Shown: positions 36,790 through 46,358 of the stretch, in pieces
How positions within the stretch are numbered: the first letter of the stretch is position 1
Layout: every line of letters starts with the position of its first letter
Assembly: GCA_900470095.1 (NCBI GenBank)
Contig: UBZM01000023.1
Location: 1-64,000 of the forward strand
Direction: 5' to 3'
From: Hyphomicrobiales bacterium
GTDB lineage: Bacteria > Pseudomonadota > Alphaproteobacteria > Rhizobiales > Beijerinckiaceae
Length of the DNA stretch: 64,000 nt
Made by a program: the position numbers and the translations under genes
Notes under the pieces: model-generated
Databases searched by the model: none
What the model was told of the DNA's origin: nothing
Seen by the model: only the letters and a program-made list of their open reading frames with translations

Positions 36790-37824
36790 TTAGCGGATCA
36801 ATGGCGGCAATGCGTCGCCGCGCGGATGATCGACCGCGCGCGCGTTGAAACCGACCCGCTCGCCGATCAGGTAGAGCGGCCGGCGCTTCACTTCCGCGAA
36901 GATGCGTCCGACATACTCGCCGATCAGGCCGAGCGAAATCAGCTGGATGCCCGAGAAGAACATGATCGACACGATCAGCGAAGGGAAGCCGGGCAGGTCG
37001 GTGCCGTAGAGCAGCGTCCGCAACAGGAAGAACAAGGCGCTGAAGGTCGAGATCAGGGCGATGATGACCCCCGTCCAGGTCGCTATCTTGAGCGGCACGG
37101 TCGAGAACGAGGACAACCCGTCGAAGGCGAAGCTGAACAGCTTGCGGAAGCTGAACTTGGTGACGCCGTGCTGGCGGTCGGCGACTTCGAAGGTCACGCC
37201 GGTCGAGGGGAAGCCGACCCAGGCATAGAGACCCTTGGAAAACCGTGCCCGCTCCGGCAGGGCGCGCAATGCGTCCACGACACGGCGGTCGAGCAGGCGG
37301 AAATCGCCCGCGCCCTCCGGCAACTCCGTCTCGCCGAAACTGGCGAAGACCCGATAGAAGGCCTTGGCGAAGCCGCGTTTCAACCGGCTCTCGCCGGAGC
37401 GGTCGGCACGTTGGCCGTAGATGTTGAGATATCCCTCGCGCCACTTGGCGAGGAATACCGGGATGGTTTCCGGCGGATGCTGCAGATCGGCGTCCATGAT
37501 CACCACCGCGTCGCCCGAGGCATGGTCGAGCCCCGCGGCAATGGCGACCTCCTTGCCGAAATTGCGGCTGAACGACACGGCATTGATGCGTGGGTCGCTG
37601 GCGTTCAACAGGCGCAGCACCGAGAGCGAGCCGTCGCGGCTGCCATCATCGATGCAGATCATTTCCCAGGACGAGACCACGCCTGCCAGTACGGATTTCA
37701 GGCGCTCTACGAGAAGCGGCAGATTATCGGCCTCGTTATGAACGGGGACGACGATGGAAAGCTCCGGCCGGGCAGGCGCGGAGCGCTGCACTGCGAGGCT
37801 GGGAGCGGGCGATGTTTCCGACAC
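36790..37824 (-). CDS. GT2-family membrane glycosyltransferase (ArnC/GtrB/DPM1-like)
   Basis: 344 residues. A GT-A domain with ELSIVVPVHNEADNLPLLVERL, CIDDGSRDGS, and the metal site VIMDADLQHPPETI, followed by two transmembrane helices and a cytoplasmic tail (LIGEYVGRIFAEVKRRPLYLIGE). Such enzymes load a sugar onto undecaprenyl phosphate on the cytoplasmic face. GTG start with AGAGG six bases upstream. A ChbG-like deacetylase gene is divergent from it, an association often seen in glycolipid modification loci. Confidence 0.88.
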   Translation of the reverse strand: MSETSPAPSLAVQRSAPARPELSIVVPVHNEADNLPLLVERLKSVLAGVVSSWEMICIDDGSRDGSLSVLRLLNASDPRINAVSFSRNFGKEVAIAAGLDHASGDAVVIMDADLQHPPETIPVFLAKWREGYLNIYGQRADRSGESRLKRGFAKAFYRVFASFGETELPEGAGDFRLLDRRVVDALRALPERARFSKGLYAWVGFPSTGVTFEVADRQHGVTKFSFRKLFSFAFDGLSSFSTVPLKIATWTGVIIALISTFSALFFLLRTLLYGTDLPGFPSLIVSIMFFSGIQLISLGLIGEYVGRIFAEVKRRPLYLIGERVGFNARAVDHPRGDALPPLIR

Positions 37825-37987
37825 GACTGACCTCTTGATCCGGCCAGGACGGGCCGGCCCCGCCTTCCGCCGAAGCCGGGCTCGACACGGGTGACGCGAT
37901 GGGCACAGAACCGTAAAGCTGTTGTGCTCACAAGTCCTGCGACGGGCCCCTTACACCATCGCGGATGAACCCTGGACAACGAAATCG

Positions 37988-38818
37988 ATGACGATCCGTT
38001 TCGTTCTTTGTGCCGATGATTTCGCCATGACCGAAGGCGTCAGCCGTTCGATCCTGGAATTGCTTGCGCTTCGAAAGCTCTCAGCGACGGGCGCCATGAC
38101 GAACCGGCCGCATTGGCAGCGTCTTGCCGCCGAACTGGGCAGCTTTTCCGGCAAGGCCGATCTCGGACTTCATCTCAATCTGACCTGCGCTGCTCCGCTT
38201 GGACCGATGCAACGGGTCGCCCCGGCAGGGATGCTCCCAAGGCTCGGCGATCTCGCACGGGCAGCGGCGACATCGGCCACAGCCCGTGCCGAGATCGCGG
38301 GCGAGATCGGCCGTCAGCTCGAAGCCTTCGAGGACGCGCTGGGCCGCGCGCCGGATTTCGTCGACGGCCATCAGCACGTCCATGTGCTGCCAGGCGTCCG
38401 CGGAGCAGTGCTGCGCGCGATCCAGCGCCGCTACCCGGAAGGGACCGTCTATTTGCGCGATCCGGCGGACTCGGCCCGAGCGATCCGCCAGCGCGGCGTG
38501 GCGGTGGGCAAGGCGCTGGTGATCGCCGGTCTGGCAGTGGGCCTGCGCTCGCAGGCCTTGCGGCGTGGGATCCCTGTCAACCGGGGTTTCTCCGGCGTTT
38601 CGCCGTTCGATCCCGAACGCGACTTCGGTGCGGATCTGCGCCACTTCCTGATCGCGCCGGGAGCGGGACATCTCGTGATGTGTCATCCCGGACATATCGA
38701 CGACGAACTGGCGACGCTCGATCCGGTGATTGCCACGCGCGCGCTCGAACATACCGCCCTTGCCGCGTTCGTGCCTCCACCGGGCTTCAGAATTGCGCGA
38801 TTCTCGGAGCTGTTTTGA
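37988..38818 (+). CDS. ChbG/HpnK-family carbohydrate deacetylase
   Basis: 276 residues, a YdjC-like hydrolase. The metal-binding ADDFAMTEGVSRSI near the N-terminus (Asp pair), LGLHLNLT (His) and FVDGHQHVHVLPGVR (His pair) are the family residues; MCHPGHIDDEL is the C-terminal motif. Members deacetylate chitooligosaccharides or glycolipids (HpnK in hopanoid biosynthesis). The ATG at 37988 starts the beta strand MTIRFVLCADDF; the longer frame from 37922 is not supported. It is divergent from a GT2 glycosyltransferase. Confidence 0.86.
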   Translation: MTIRFVLCADDFAMTEGVSRSILELLALRKLSATGAMTNRPHWQRLAAELGSFSGKADLGLHLNLTCAAPLGPMQRVAPAGMLPRLGDLARAAATSATARAEIAGEIGRQLEAFEDALGRAPDFVDGHQHVHVLPGVRGAVLRAIQRRYPEGTVYLRDPADSARAIRQRGVAVGKALVIAGLAVGLRSQALRRGIPVNRGFSGVSPFDPERDFGADLRHFLIAPGAGHLVMCHPGHIDDELATLDPVIATRALEHTALAAFVPPPGFRIARFSELF

Positions 38819-38955
38819 CCGCAGGCGGGTGCCGGCTAAAAACTTTGGCGCAAAGCTGACCCTACGCAATCGAAAATTTACCGTGATCGCTCAGTTTGTA
38901 AGCACCGGTCCGTTCGGATCCTACCCTTGCAGCCTCCGGCGGAGATCTCGGCGCT

Positions 38956-40650
38956 ATGGCATGGTTGAAGCGATCTGGGGCGAGCGCGATGGTTGCATCG
39001 AAGCGCTCGGCTGGAACACGCGGTTCGCTCTCCCTGGGTAGCAGGATTGCTGGAGCGGCGATTGCCATCGTCGCCGCGGCCATCCTCATCCTCGTGATCG
39101 TGGCGTCACGCTATAATCAGGCCCAGACCCGCGACGATCTCGAGCACAAGATCGCCGCGCTGACCAGCATGGTCACGAATGCCGCTCCGGCGCTGATCCT
39201 GTCCCGTGACACAACGACACTGGGATACATTCTCGAATCCCTGCGCCAGGATCCCGATTTCAATGCCGGCTTCGTCGCCGACGACATCGTTGCCCTGGCG
39301 AGCGCCGGCGAATCCACCGAGAGCAGGCTTTCGCTCACTCCGCGCTCGCTGGCGGCGGCGCTTGGGCGCGAGCCCTGGGACGCCTTGAAGGAGCGCGATA
39401 CTCTTCAGCTCGAGGACTCGGTCTACCTTGTTCAGCTTCGTTCAGTGCGGATTGGGCCGAACCAGAAGCAGGTTGGTTATGTCGCCGTCCGGTTCGACAA
39501 GACGCGCCTCAATGCGCGGGCCTCCTTCGAGCAGTTCGTCACGATCGGCATCGGCGTTCTGATCCTGCTCGTTCTCGGGCCGCTGCTCTGGGTTTCCCTG
39601 TCACGTACGATGCGGCCTCTCAAGAGCATGACCGAGGCCATCGTCAGCATCTCCGATGGCAAGCTCGACACACCGATCGATGCGGCCGACCGGAGCGACG
39701 AGATCGGCGCGATCGCGCAGGCGCTCAGCGTGCTCAAGGTCCGGTTGGGGGAGCGGGCAGCCCTCCAGGAGGCCCAGCACGTCACCGAGGCCGAACGCCG
39801 CTACCAGCAGCGTCGCGTCGACGAATCGATTGCCTTGTTCCGGGGCGAGGTTGGTGCTGCGCTGGAGGCATTCAAGAACAACGCTGAACGGATGAGCGAA
39901 GCGTCGGATGGTCTGGCGCGTGTCGCGGCAGAGTCGTCGGGACGTGCGGCCCGCGCTGCCCAGAATTCGCACGGGGCCTCGGCCAATGTCGAGAATGCCG
40001 CTCAGGCCGCCGAAGAGATGGGCGCCGCCATCCGCGAGGTCGAGTTTCAGATCCGGCATGTCCGCACAGAGATCGTCGAGGCAGCCTCGGCCTCGCGCGA
40101 CACAGCGGGTTCGGTACAGGCGCTCGACGAAACAGCTCGCGCGATCGGCGAGGTCGTCAATCTGATCCGGGACATCGCAGCACAGACGAACCTGCTGGCG
40201 CTCAACGCGACGATCGAGGCTGCGCGCGCCGGCGACGCGGGGCGCGGCTTCGCGGTCGTCGCCTCGGAGGTGAAGAGCCTCGCGGCGCAGACGGCTGATG
40301 CAACCGATCGGATCGTGACGCAGGTTGGTGCCATCCAGGGGGCGACCGGTGAGGTCGTGGGCGCCATTTTGAACATCGCCAACCGGATGGGGGCGATCGA
40401 GAACTTCACGAATGCAGTCGCGACCTCGATAGAGCAGCAGGCGATCGCGACCGGCGAGATTGCCAGCGGCGTTGCCATGGCAAGCTCTTCGGCGCTGTCG
40501 GTGTCGAGCGATCTCAGCGTGCTGGCCGACAGTGTCGAGGAGACCGGACAATCTGCGGGGCAGGTTCGGGATGCCGCTGGCGAGGTCGCGGCCCAGGCAT
40601 TGCGGCTGCGCGCGACGGTCGACCAGTTTCTGCACAGCGTGGCGGCCTGA
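38956..40650 (+). CDS. Methyl-accepting chemotaxis protein
   Basis: 564 residues. A first transmembrane helix ([20 protein letters not shown]), a ~125-residue periplasmic sensor, a second helix ([19 protein letters not shown]), a HAMP domain ([20 protein letters not shown]) and the cytoplasmic signalling coiled coil. The hairpin tip is [40 protein letters not shown] (CheA/CheW contact), split here for reading. No CheB/CheR-tethering pentapeptide is seen at the C-terminus. The ligand is unknown. Confidence 0.92.
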   Translation: MAWLKRSGASAMVASKRSAGTRGSLSLGSRIAGAAIAIVAAAILILVIVASRYNQAQTRDDLEHKIAALTSMVTNAAPALILSRDTTTLGYILESLRQDPDFNAGFVADDIVALASAGESTESRLSLTPRSLAAALGREPWDALKERDTLQLEDSVYLVQLRSVRIGPNQKQVGYVAVRFDKTRLNARASFEQFVTIGIGVLILLVLGPLLWVSLSRTMRPLKSMTEAIVSISDGKLDTPIDAADRSDEIGAIAQALSVLKVRLGERAALQEAQHVTEAERRYQQRRVDESIALFRGEVGAALEAFKNNAERMSEASDGLARVAAESSGRAARAAQNSHGASANVENAAQAAEEMGAAIREVEFQIRHVRTEIVEAASASRDTAGSVQALDETARAIGEVVNLIRDIAAQTNLLALNATIEAARAGDAGRGFAVVASEVKSLAAQTADATDRIVTQVGAIQGATGEVVGAILNIANRMGAIENFTNAVATSIEQQAIATGEIASGVAMASSSALSVSSDLSVLADSVEETGQSAGQVRDAAGEVAAQALRLRATVDQFLHSVAA

Positions 40651-40671
40651 CCGTCACCCCGCCGAGAATGC

Positions 40672-40696
40672 AAAACGGGGCCCCAAAGGGCCCCGT
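40672..40696 (-). terminator. Terminator between chemoreceptor and superoxide dismutase genes
   Basis: ACGGGGCCC pairs with GGGCCCCGT over 9 bases with a 4-base loop. Read on the minus strand, the stem is followed by TTTT, as expected for the sodB transcript, and it also closes the convergent chemoreceptor transcript. Confidence 0.8.
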
Positions 40697-40723
40697 CGCA
40701 TAGGGTCTCGGCTGCGCTTGCCG

Positions 40724-41323
40724 TCAGGCTTTGGCACCGTCGTAGAGTTCGGCAACATAGTCCCAGTTCACCAGGCTCTCGAGGAAGGCCTTGAGGTAGT
40801 CGGGACGGCGGTTGCGATAGTCGATGTAGTAGGAGTGCTCCCAGACATCGACGCCGAGGATCGGCGTGCCGCCATGAACCAGCGGGCTCTCGCCATTCGG
40901 GGTCTTGCTGATCGCGAGCTTGCCGCCCTTGACCTCGAGCCAGGCCCAGCCGGAGCCGAACTGGCCAACGCCGGCCGCAACGAAGTCTTCCTTGAACTTG
41001 TCGACGGAACCGAACGAATCGACGACGGCCTTCTCCAGCGCGCCCGGCAGCTTGCCGCCGCCATTGGGCTTCATCCACTTCCAGAAATGGAGGTGGTTGT
41101 AGTGCTGGCCGGCATTGTTGAAGACAGCTGGATTCTTGCCGTAGGAGCCCTTGACGATTTCTTCGAGGGATTTGCCCTCGAATTCGGTGCCCTTGATCGC
41201 GTTGTTGCCGTTGGTGACATAGGCTTGATGGTGCTTGTCGTGGTGATATTCCAGCGTCTCCCGCGACATGAACGGCTGGAGCGCGTCATGGGCATAGGGC
41301 AGATCGGGAAGGGTAAAGGTCAT
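40724..41323 (-). CDS. sodB: Superoxide dismutase, Fe type
   Basis: 199 residues, usual length. Metal ligands are His27 (LEYHHDKHH), His77 (AGQHYNHLHFW), Asp159 and His163 (GVDVWEHSYYIDY). The second-shell Gln is at position 73, before His77, and Gly144 stands where Mn enzymes carry their Gln; both point to iron rather than manganese. It converts superoxide to oxygen and hydrogen peroxide in the cytoplasm. It has its own terminator downstream. Confidence 0.94.
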   Translation of the reverse strand: MTFTLPDLPYAHDALQPFMSRETLEYHHDKHHQAYVTNGNNAIKGTEFEGKSLEEIVKGSYGKNPAVFNNAGQHYNHLHFWKWMKPNGGGKLPGALEKAVVDSFGSVDKFKEDFVAAGVGQFGSGWAWLEVKGGKLAISKTPNGESPLVHGGTPILGVDVWEHSYYIDYRNRRPDYLKAFLESLVNWDYVAELYDGAKA

Positions 41324-41628
41324 TTGGCCTCTCCTTAGGCTGTCAAATCACACTGCTGAGAATGGCTTCGTCATGAACGGCTTGGGACTTGCCAGCCCGG
41401 CGGAACAGCCGCCATTCCACGCGATAGTTAAGCCTCCCGCTTCCGGCCGGCAACCGGCTTGGCGCGCCGTGGGCCATGATATTGCGTCGGAGCAAATGGC
41501 CCGAAACATGCGGGACAGGGCACAATGAACAGGCCATTTGCAGGCATAGTTCGGTGCGAATTGTGAAACAGTCTCTTATTCAATACGTTAGAAGATGATC
41601 GGAGAGGCGATGAAGCCGCCTGCCTCCG

Positions 41629-43068
41629 GTGGATACTGAGGGTACTGCGTTGATAACGATCTTCGTTCTGTTGGGTCTGGGGTTCTGTGCCGGTGGCATT
41701 GCTGCCATCGTCGATGGCTGGCCCTACCTTCTGCTCGAGCGCGGCTTCACCCAGGTCATCGTCGGGAGCGTGGCCGTCACTGCCGGCATCATCCTGCTTG
41801 CCCTGTCGTGGGTCCTGGTGGAACTGCGTCGGGTCAGGGTGGCGATTGCCGGTGCGCTGACGCTGCCCTCAGCGGGGCCTGCCGGCGGTGAGGCGGCACG
41901 GGCATCGATGGGGATGCGTGAGGGCGTACGCACCATCCCGGGCGAAGCCCAGTCGACGCTTCCGGGCCTCGGCACCGTGGCGGCGGGCGCCGGGCTTGTC
42001 GCCGCCGGCGGAGCGCTCGCAGCTTCAATGCGCGGTGGCGCTGAAGATGCTCCCACTGCTGCCCAGGACCTGCCGGAGCCTGTGATCAGCGATCTGTTCG
42101 ATGAGATCACGCACCCTTCCGAGCTTCCTACCGAGCGGCGCGAGGAGGCCGTTGACGCGGTCGAGGAGCCCGAAGAGGACAGGGAGGATGTCCCCGCGGC
42201 CGAAATGCATCAGCCGCACGAAGCCGAAGCGGTGCTGCCCGAGCTTGCGCCAGACGCTGCGACCCCATCGGTTGCCGATTCCTTCGTGACGCAGCATGAG
42301 GACGAAGCTGCCGGAGAGGACGAGGACGCCGACACGGGCGCTGTGGCGGGCGACGAGGAGCTGCGTTCGCGTTCGCCTCAGGCGCCAGCCTGGTGGCCGC
42401 AGGTCGATAGGCCGCGCCTGGAGGAGGTCGAGCCCCCTGTGGAACCCGATGATTTCGGCGCCTTGCGCCAGCATCTCTCGTTCGGCCCGCAGCGCCCGGA
42501 ACCCGATTTCGAACCGGAGCCTGAGCCTGAGCCTGAGCCCGAGCCTGATCTGCCGGCGGGGGGAACGTCGTTCGATCAGCGCGATCGTGAGATCGACGAG
42601 GCAGCCGCCTGGATGGCACCCGCCTTCGGCCGGCGTGAGCCGCCTTTTGGCGAGCCCGAGCAGGTGGCGGATGAGCCCGCGATACCGCGCTGGCCGCCGC
42701 TGACCAGCGGAGCGCCACGGCTGGAGCCGGATGTCGAGAGCATGGATACGCCGGAGGTCCAGCCGGAAACGACTGAGGCAGAATCTCGGATCGAGCCGGT
42801 TATCGAGGAGACCGAGGCTGAGGGCGAGCCGCGGGATGAAGCCGAGGAGGCAATTTCCGACGAAGAGACGGAAACGGTTCCCGAGCCTCCCCGCCCGGCG
42901 ACCTCCGACGAGGGCGTTGTCGGAGCTTATCAGGTCGGCGACACGCATTTCACGATGTATGCCGATGGCTCGATCCAGGCGCGTACGCCCGATGGCGAAT
43001 ACAAGTTCGCCTCGATGGACGAGCTCAAGACCTATCTCGCCAGCGAGAAGAGCAGGCTTGGCGGCTGA
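41629..43068 (+). CDS. Membrane-anchored acidic Pro/Glu-rich protein of unknown function
   Basis: 479 residues. Two transmembrane helices (ITIFVLLGLGFCAGGIAAIV and VIVGSVAVTAGIILLALSWV) are followed by a ~370-residue acidic, Pro/Glu-rich region, likely disordered, with an EP repeat. The C-terminus has a compact conserved module, GAYQVGDTHFTMYADGSIQA, then EYKFASMDELKTYLASEK. I recognise this C-terminal module from hypothetical Hyphomicrobiales proteins but know no function. GTG at 41629 gives the longest form; TTG at 41650, after GAGGG, is a likely alternative. A 9-codon frame with a strong ribosome binding site overlaps the start. Confidence 0.75.
   Translation: MDTEGTALITIFVLLGLGFCAGGIAAIVDGWPYLLLERGFTQVIVGSVAVTAGIILLALSWVLVELRRVRVAIAGALTLPSAGPAGGEAARASMGMREGVRTIPGEAQSTLPGLGTVAAGAGLVAAGGALAASMRGGAEDAPTAAQDLPEPVISDLFDEITHPSELPTERREEAVDAVEEPEEDREDVPAAEMHQPHEAEAVLPELAPDAATPSVADSFVTQHEDEAAGEDEDADTGAVAGDEELRSRSPQAPAWWPQVDRPRLEEVEPPVEPDDFGALRQHLSFGPQRPEPDFEPEPEPEPEPEPDLPAGGTSFDQRDREIDEAAAWMAPAFGRREPPFGEPEQVADEPAIPRWPPLTSGAPRLEPDVESMDTPEVQPETTEAESRIEPVIEETEAEGEPRDEAEEAISDEETETVPEPPRPATSDEGVVGAYQVGDTHFTMYADGSIQARTPDGEYKFASMDELKTYLASEKSRLGG
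42511..42549 (+). repeat. Hexanucleotide Glu-Pro repeat in coding sequence
   Basis: Tandem GAGCCT-like units (GAACCG, GAGCCT x3, GAGCCC, GAGCCT) encode six Glu-Pro dipeptides in a row. Simple in-frame hexamers like these vary in number by slippage without frameshift. Confidence 0.8.
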
Positions 43069-45195
43069 TCAGCGCTTCAAGGCTGGTTGCTCCGGCCATC
43101 CCTCGCGGACCGTGTGGATGGCGAAGGCATAAGCCAGCGCCACCTCCTTCAGCGAGTCGAAGCGCCCGGCCGAGCCGCCATGGCCGGCCTCCATATTGGT
43201 GTGCAGCAGGACAGGCCCGCCGCCGGTCATAGTGGCGCGCAGTTGCGCGACCCATTTCGCCGGTTCCCAATAGGTCACGCGCGGATCGGTGAGCCCACCG
43301 ATCGCGAGGAGCGGCGGGTAGGCTTGCGCCCTGACATTGTCATAGGGCGAATAGCTCTTGATCATGTGGAAGGCTTCGACGTCCCGAATCGGGTTCCCCC
43401 ATTCCGGCCATTCCGGCGGGGTGAGCGGCAGCGTATCGTCCAGGATCGTGTTGAGCACATCGACGAAGGGGACCTCGGCGATGATGCCGGCGAACAGCTC
43501 CGGGGCCATGTTTGCGATTGCACCCATCAGCATGCCGCCGGCGCTGCCGCCCTGCGCGACGATGCGACCGCGCGCGGTAAAGCCGGTATCTGCCAGCATC
43601 TCGGCTGCCGCGATGAAGTCCGTGAAGGTGTTGGTCTTCTTTTCACGCTTGCCGTCGAGATACCAGCGCCAGCCCTTGTCGGTGCCGCCGCGGATATGGG
43701 CAATGGCATAGACGAAGCCGCGATCGACCAGGCTGAGCGGATTGGTCCGGAACGAGGCCGACATGGCCGCGCCGTAGGAGCCGTAGCCATAGAGCAAGCA
43801 GGGCGCTGAACCATCGAGGGCAAGGTCCGCCCTGTGCAGCAGGGAGACGGGTATCCTGGCTCCGTCCTTCGCCGTCGCGAAAACGCGTCGCACCCGATAA
43901 GCCACCGGATCATGGCCGGACGGAACCTCCTGGCGCTTCAGCAGCGTTCGCTCGCCTGTCCTCATGTTGTAGTCGTAGGTTTCGGCTGGGCGCGCCATCG
44001 AGGCATAGATGAAGCGCAGTGTGTCGGTTTCGAATTCGTAGCCGGCATCGAGGCCGAGACCATAGGCCTCTTCGTCGAAGGAGATGCTGTTCTCCGCGCC
44101 GCTGGCGAGGTCCCGGATGACGATGCGCGGCAGGCCATCCTCGCGTTCGAGCCGGATGAGCCGATCCTTCAGGCAGACATGGCTGAGGATCAGACGACCG
44201 GATCGGTGCGGTATCAGGTCGCGCCAGTTCTCCGATGAAGGCGCTTCCAGCGGAGCCGAGACGATTCTGAAGTCCTCGGCATCAGCATTGGTCAGGATCA
44301 GGAATTCATCGCCGTGATGCTCGACGCTGTACTGGCGGCCCGTCTCGCGCGGCGCGATCAGGACCGGGGCAGCCTGCGGTGCCGCAAGATCGACGAAGCG
44401 GGTTTCCGAGGTTTCATGATCGCTGATCGAGATCAGCAGGAAGCGGCCGGACTGGGTCTCGTCGATATCGACAAACATACCTGCATCCTGCTCGTCATGC
44501 AGGAGCTCGTCCGCGTCCATCCCGGTGCCAAGTCGATGGCGGAAGACCTGCGAAGGGCGGTGATCGGCGTCGAGGCGGACATAGGCGAAGGAGCGTGAAT
44601 CGGGCGCCCAGACGATGTCGCCGGTGGTGTCGGTGATCCGGTCTTCCAGATCGGTTCCGGTCGCAAGGTCGCGAACCTTGATGTCGTGGAGCTCCGAGCC
44701 AGCCTCGTCCGCACTCCAGGCAAGCAAACCGTGATCGGGGCTGTGGGCCGCGTCGCCGAGCTCGAAGAAGTCCTTGCCCTTCGCCAGGGCGTCGGCATCG
44801 AGCAGGAGCTGTTCGCGTGCTTCGCCCTTTTCAGGCCCGATGCGCGGCTTGCGGCAGATCAGCGGATGTTCGCCGCCGCGCCGATAGCGCGAATAATAGA
44901 GGAAGGGGCCGTCCGGCTGCGGGACGGCTGTATCGTCTTCCTTGATCCGGCCGCGCATTTCCTTGACGAGATCGCGCTGCAGAGCGCGCGTCGGCGCCAT
45001 CAATGCTGAGCAATAGGTGTTCTCAGCTTCAAGATAGGCGCGAATATCTGCCGGCAGTTTGCCGGGGTCCCGGAGAACATCCTTCCAGTTCTCGGCCCTG
45101 AGCCAGCCATAGGCGTCGCTCAGCGCAACTCCGTGAACGGTACGGGTCTCCGGCCGCTTCTCGGCGCGGGGAGGCAAGGGGAGGCGTTTGGTCAC
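43069..45195 (-). CDS. ptrB: S9A prolyl oligopeptidase-family protease (oligopeptidase B-like)
   Basis: 708 residues. The N-terminal seven-bladed propeller domain is followed by an alpha/beta-hydrolase catalytic domain. The triad can be placed: Ser551 in QGGSAGGMLMG, Asp637 in GLTDPRVTYWEP, His672 in MEAGHGGSAGRF. YGSYGAAMSASFRTNPLSLVDRG is the family's oxyanion/propeller-facing segment. Oligopeptidase B cuts short peptides after Arg or Lys; I favour it over prolyl endopeptidase because of the EVPFVDVLNTI segment. GTG start. A TTAA-N7-TTAA CtrA box lies 19 bp upstream of the start. Confidence 0.9.
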   Translation of the reverse strand: MTKRLPLPPRAEKRPETRTVHGVALSDAYGWLRAENWKDVLRDPGKLPADIRAYLEAENTYCSALMAPTRALQRDLVKEMRGRIKEDDTAVPQPDGPFLYYSRYRRGGEHPLICRKPRIGPEKGEAREQLLLDADALAKGKDFFELGDAAHSPDHGLLAWSADEAGSELHDIKVRDLATGTDLEDRITDTTGDIVWAPDSRSFAYVRLDADHRPSQVFRHRLGTGMDADELLHDEQDAGMFVDIDETQSGRFLLISISDHETSETRFVDLAAPQAAPVLIAPRETGRQYSVEHHGDEFLILTNADAEDFRIVSAPLEAPSSENWRDLIPHRSGRLILSHVCLKDRLIRLEREDGLPRIVIRDLASGAENSISFDEEAYGLGLDAGYEFETDTLRFIYASMARPAETYDYNMRTGERTLLKRQEVPSGHDPVAYRVRRVFATAKDGARIPVSLLHRADLALDGSAPCLLYGYGSYGAAMSASFRTNPLSLVDRGFVYAIAHIRGGTDKGWRWYLDGKREKKTNTFTDFIAAAEMLADTGFTARGRIVAQGGSAGGMLMGAIANMAPELFAGIIAEVPFVDVLNTILDDTLPLTPPEWPEWGNPIRDVEAFHMIKSYSPYDNVRAQAYPPLLAIGGLTDPRVTYWEPAKWVAQLRATMTGGGPVLLHTNMEAGHGGSAGRFDSLKEVALAYAFAIHTVREGWPEQPALKR

Positions 45196-45666
45196 GGCAG
45201 GGCTCGCACTGTCTTAAGATGGCATTAAGGATTGAGGGCGATGTGGGTATCGTTGCGTAGTCAACGTCATTTGTTGCGATGTTCACGAAGGTTCGGAGTT
45301 CAAATCCGGAGAGGCATAGGACACTTGGGTACTTCGCGCGCGCAATGAACAGGTAAGGCCGGTGTGTGGCGCGAGCAAGACAACCAGACCGAGCATGATC
45401 ATGGCCGCGACACAATACGGAGGCTACGAACAATGTTCGCCGGGGCAGTAAGTCGGGCGTTTGAATGTATTCATGCGATCGATTATTGTCTTGCGAGAGT
45501 GTTTTCTATGCATTAAACCGTTTCCTCGTCGTCTCGCTTTTTGCGATTCTGGCTCGGGCAGCTCTTGACCAGCTGCTTGGTTGGAAGAACGAAGGCTTCA
45601 GTCGCGGGACGGTCAGGTCGATCCGACGATTTTTTTGTCCAAGAACACATAAGGAGTATTTTCGCC
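45196..45666. other. Long intergenic region between ptrB and mucR
   Basis: 471 bases with no supported gene. It holds the CtrA-type box at 45214-45228 near ptrB and an AT-richer stretch around 45470-45540 that could be the mucR promoter. MucR is known to bind AT-rich sites and to repress itself, so autoregulation here is plausible. Confidence 0.5.
45214..45228. promoter_or_regulatory. CtrA box upstream of ptrB (TTAA-N7-TTAA)
   Basis: TTAAGATGGCATTAA is an exact full CtrA site, ending 19 bp before the ptrB start codon. In Caulobacter and Hyphomicrobiales, phosphorylated CtrA activates or represses promoters with this site. The position so close to the start codon suggests repression or a very short leader. 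Confidence 0.65.
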
Positions 45667-46083
45667 ATGACCGACAACGACGGCTCGGATTTCATCGAGC
45701 TGACCGCGGACATCGTGTCCGCTTATGTGTCGAACAATTCTGTTCCTACGTCCGAACTGCCCGCTTTGATCAGCGATGTGCATGCCGCCCTGAGCCGCGT
45801 TGTTGGTGGTGTTGCGCCGGTTGTGCCTGCCGAGGCTCCCAAGCCGGCCATTCCGGTCAAGAAATCCATCACGGCCGACTATCTGATCTGCCTTGAGGAC
45901 GGGAAGAAGTTCAAGTCGCTGAAGCGTCATCTTCGTACGCAGTACAATATGTCGCCCGAGCAGTATCGCGAAAAGTGGGGCCTGCCGCCCGACTACCCGA
46001 TGGTGGCTCCCAACTACGCCGAGGCGCGCTCGCAGCTGGCGAAGAAGATGGGCTTGGGTCAGCAGCGCCGCAAGCGCCGCTGA
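45667..46083 (+). CDS. MucR/Ros-family transcriptional regulator
   Basis: 138 residues. The conserved C-terminus is [19 protein letters not shown], then [20 protein letters not shown] and [17 protein letters not shown]. MucR/Ros proteins are H-NS-like silencers binding AT-rich DNA and controlling surface polysaccharide, motility and cell cycle. The zinc finger is degenerate: of the Ros ligands Cys-Cys-His-His, Asp replaces the second Cys and Tyr the last His. The ATG at 45667 follows AAGGAG; the longer frame from 45541 is not supported. A strong terminator lies downstream. Confidence 0.92.
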   Translation: MTDNDGSDFIELTADIVSAYVSNNSVPTSELPALISDVHAALSRVVGGVAPVVPAEAPKPAIPVKKSITADYLICLEDGKKFKSLKRHLRTQYNMSPEQYREKWGLPPDYPMVAPNYAEARSQLAKKMGLGQQRRKRR

Positions 46084-46145
46084 TCGCTTGTCGCGGGGGA
46101 CGGCGCTGCCAATGCGAGCAGCGCTTGCGACCAAACAGTTCGTCT

Positions 46146-46172
46146 GGCCGCCGGGTTCCCGGCGGCCTTTTT
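46146..46172 (+). terminator. Rho-independent terminator of mucR
   Basis: GGCCGCCGG pairs with CCGGCGGCC (loop GTTC) and is followed by five T bases, 63 bp after the mucR stop. Confidence 0.88.
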
Positions 46173-46358
46173 CATGGCATTTCCGCTTGCCGGTGCGCTC
46201 GGTCGGGATCGCCTCGTTCCTCGGCTCATCGGTCTCTGCCCTCGCTGGGGGAACCGACATTCCCCCAGCGAGGCATGTGGAGGAAGAGGCAGGAGGCGAA
46301 GCCCGACCTGCCGCGCGACAGCTCTCGGTGCGCCCGACGCATTCGGTCTTGAGCAGTC

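Noticed and set aside
40724..41323. Mn-type superoxide dismutase
   Set aside because: Gln lies before the second His and Gly occupies the Mn-type Gln position, as in iron enzymes.
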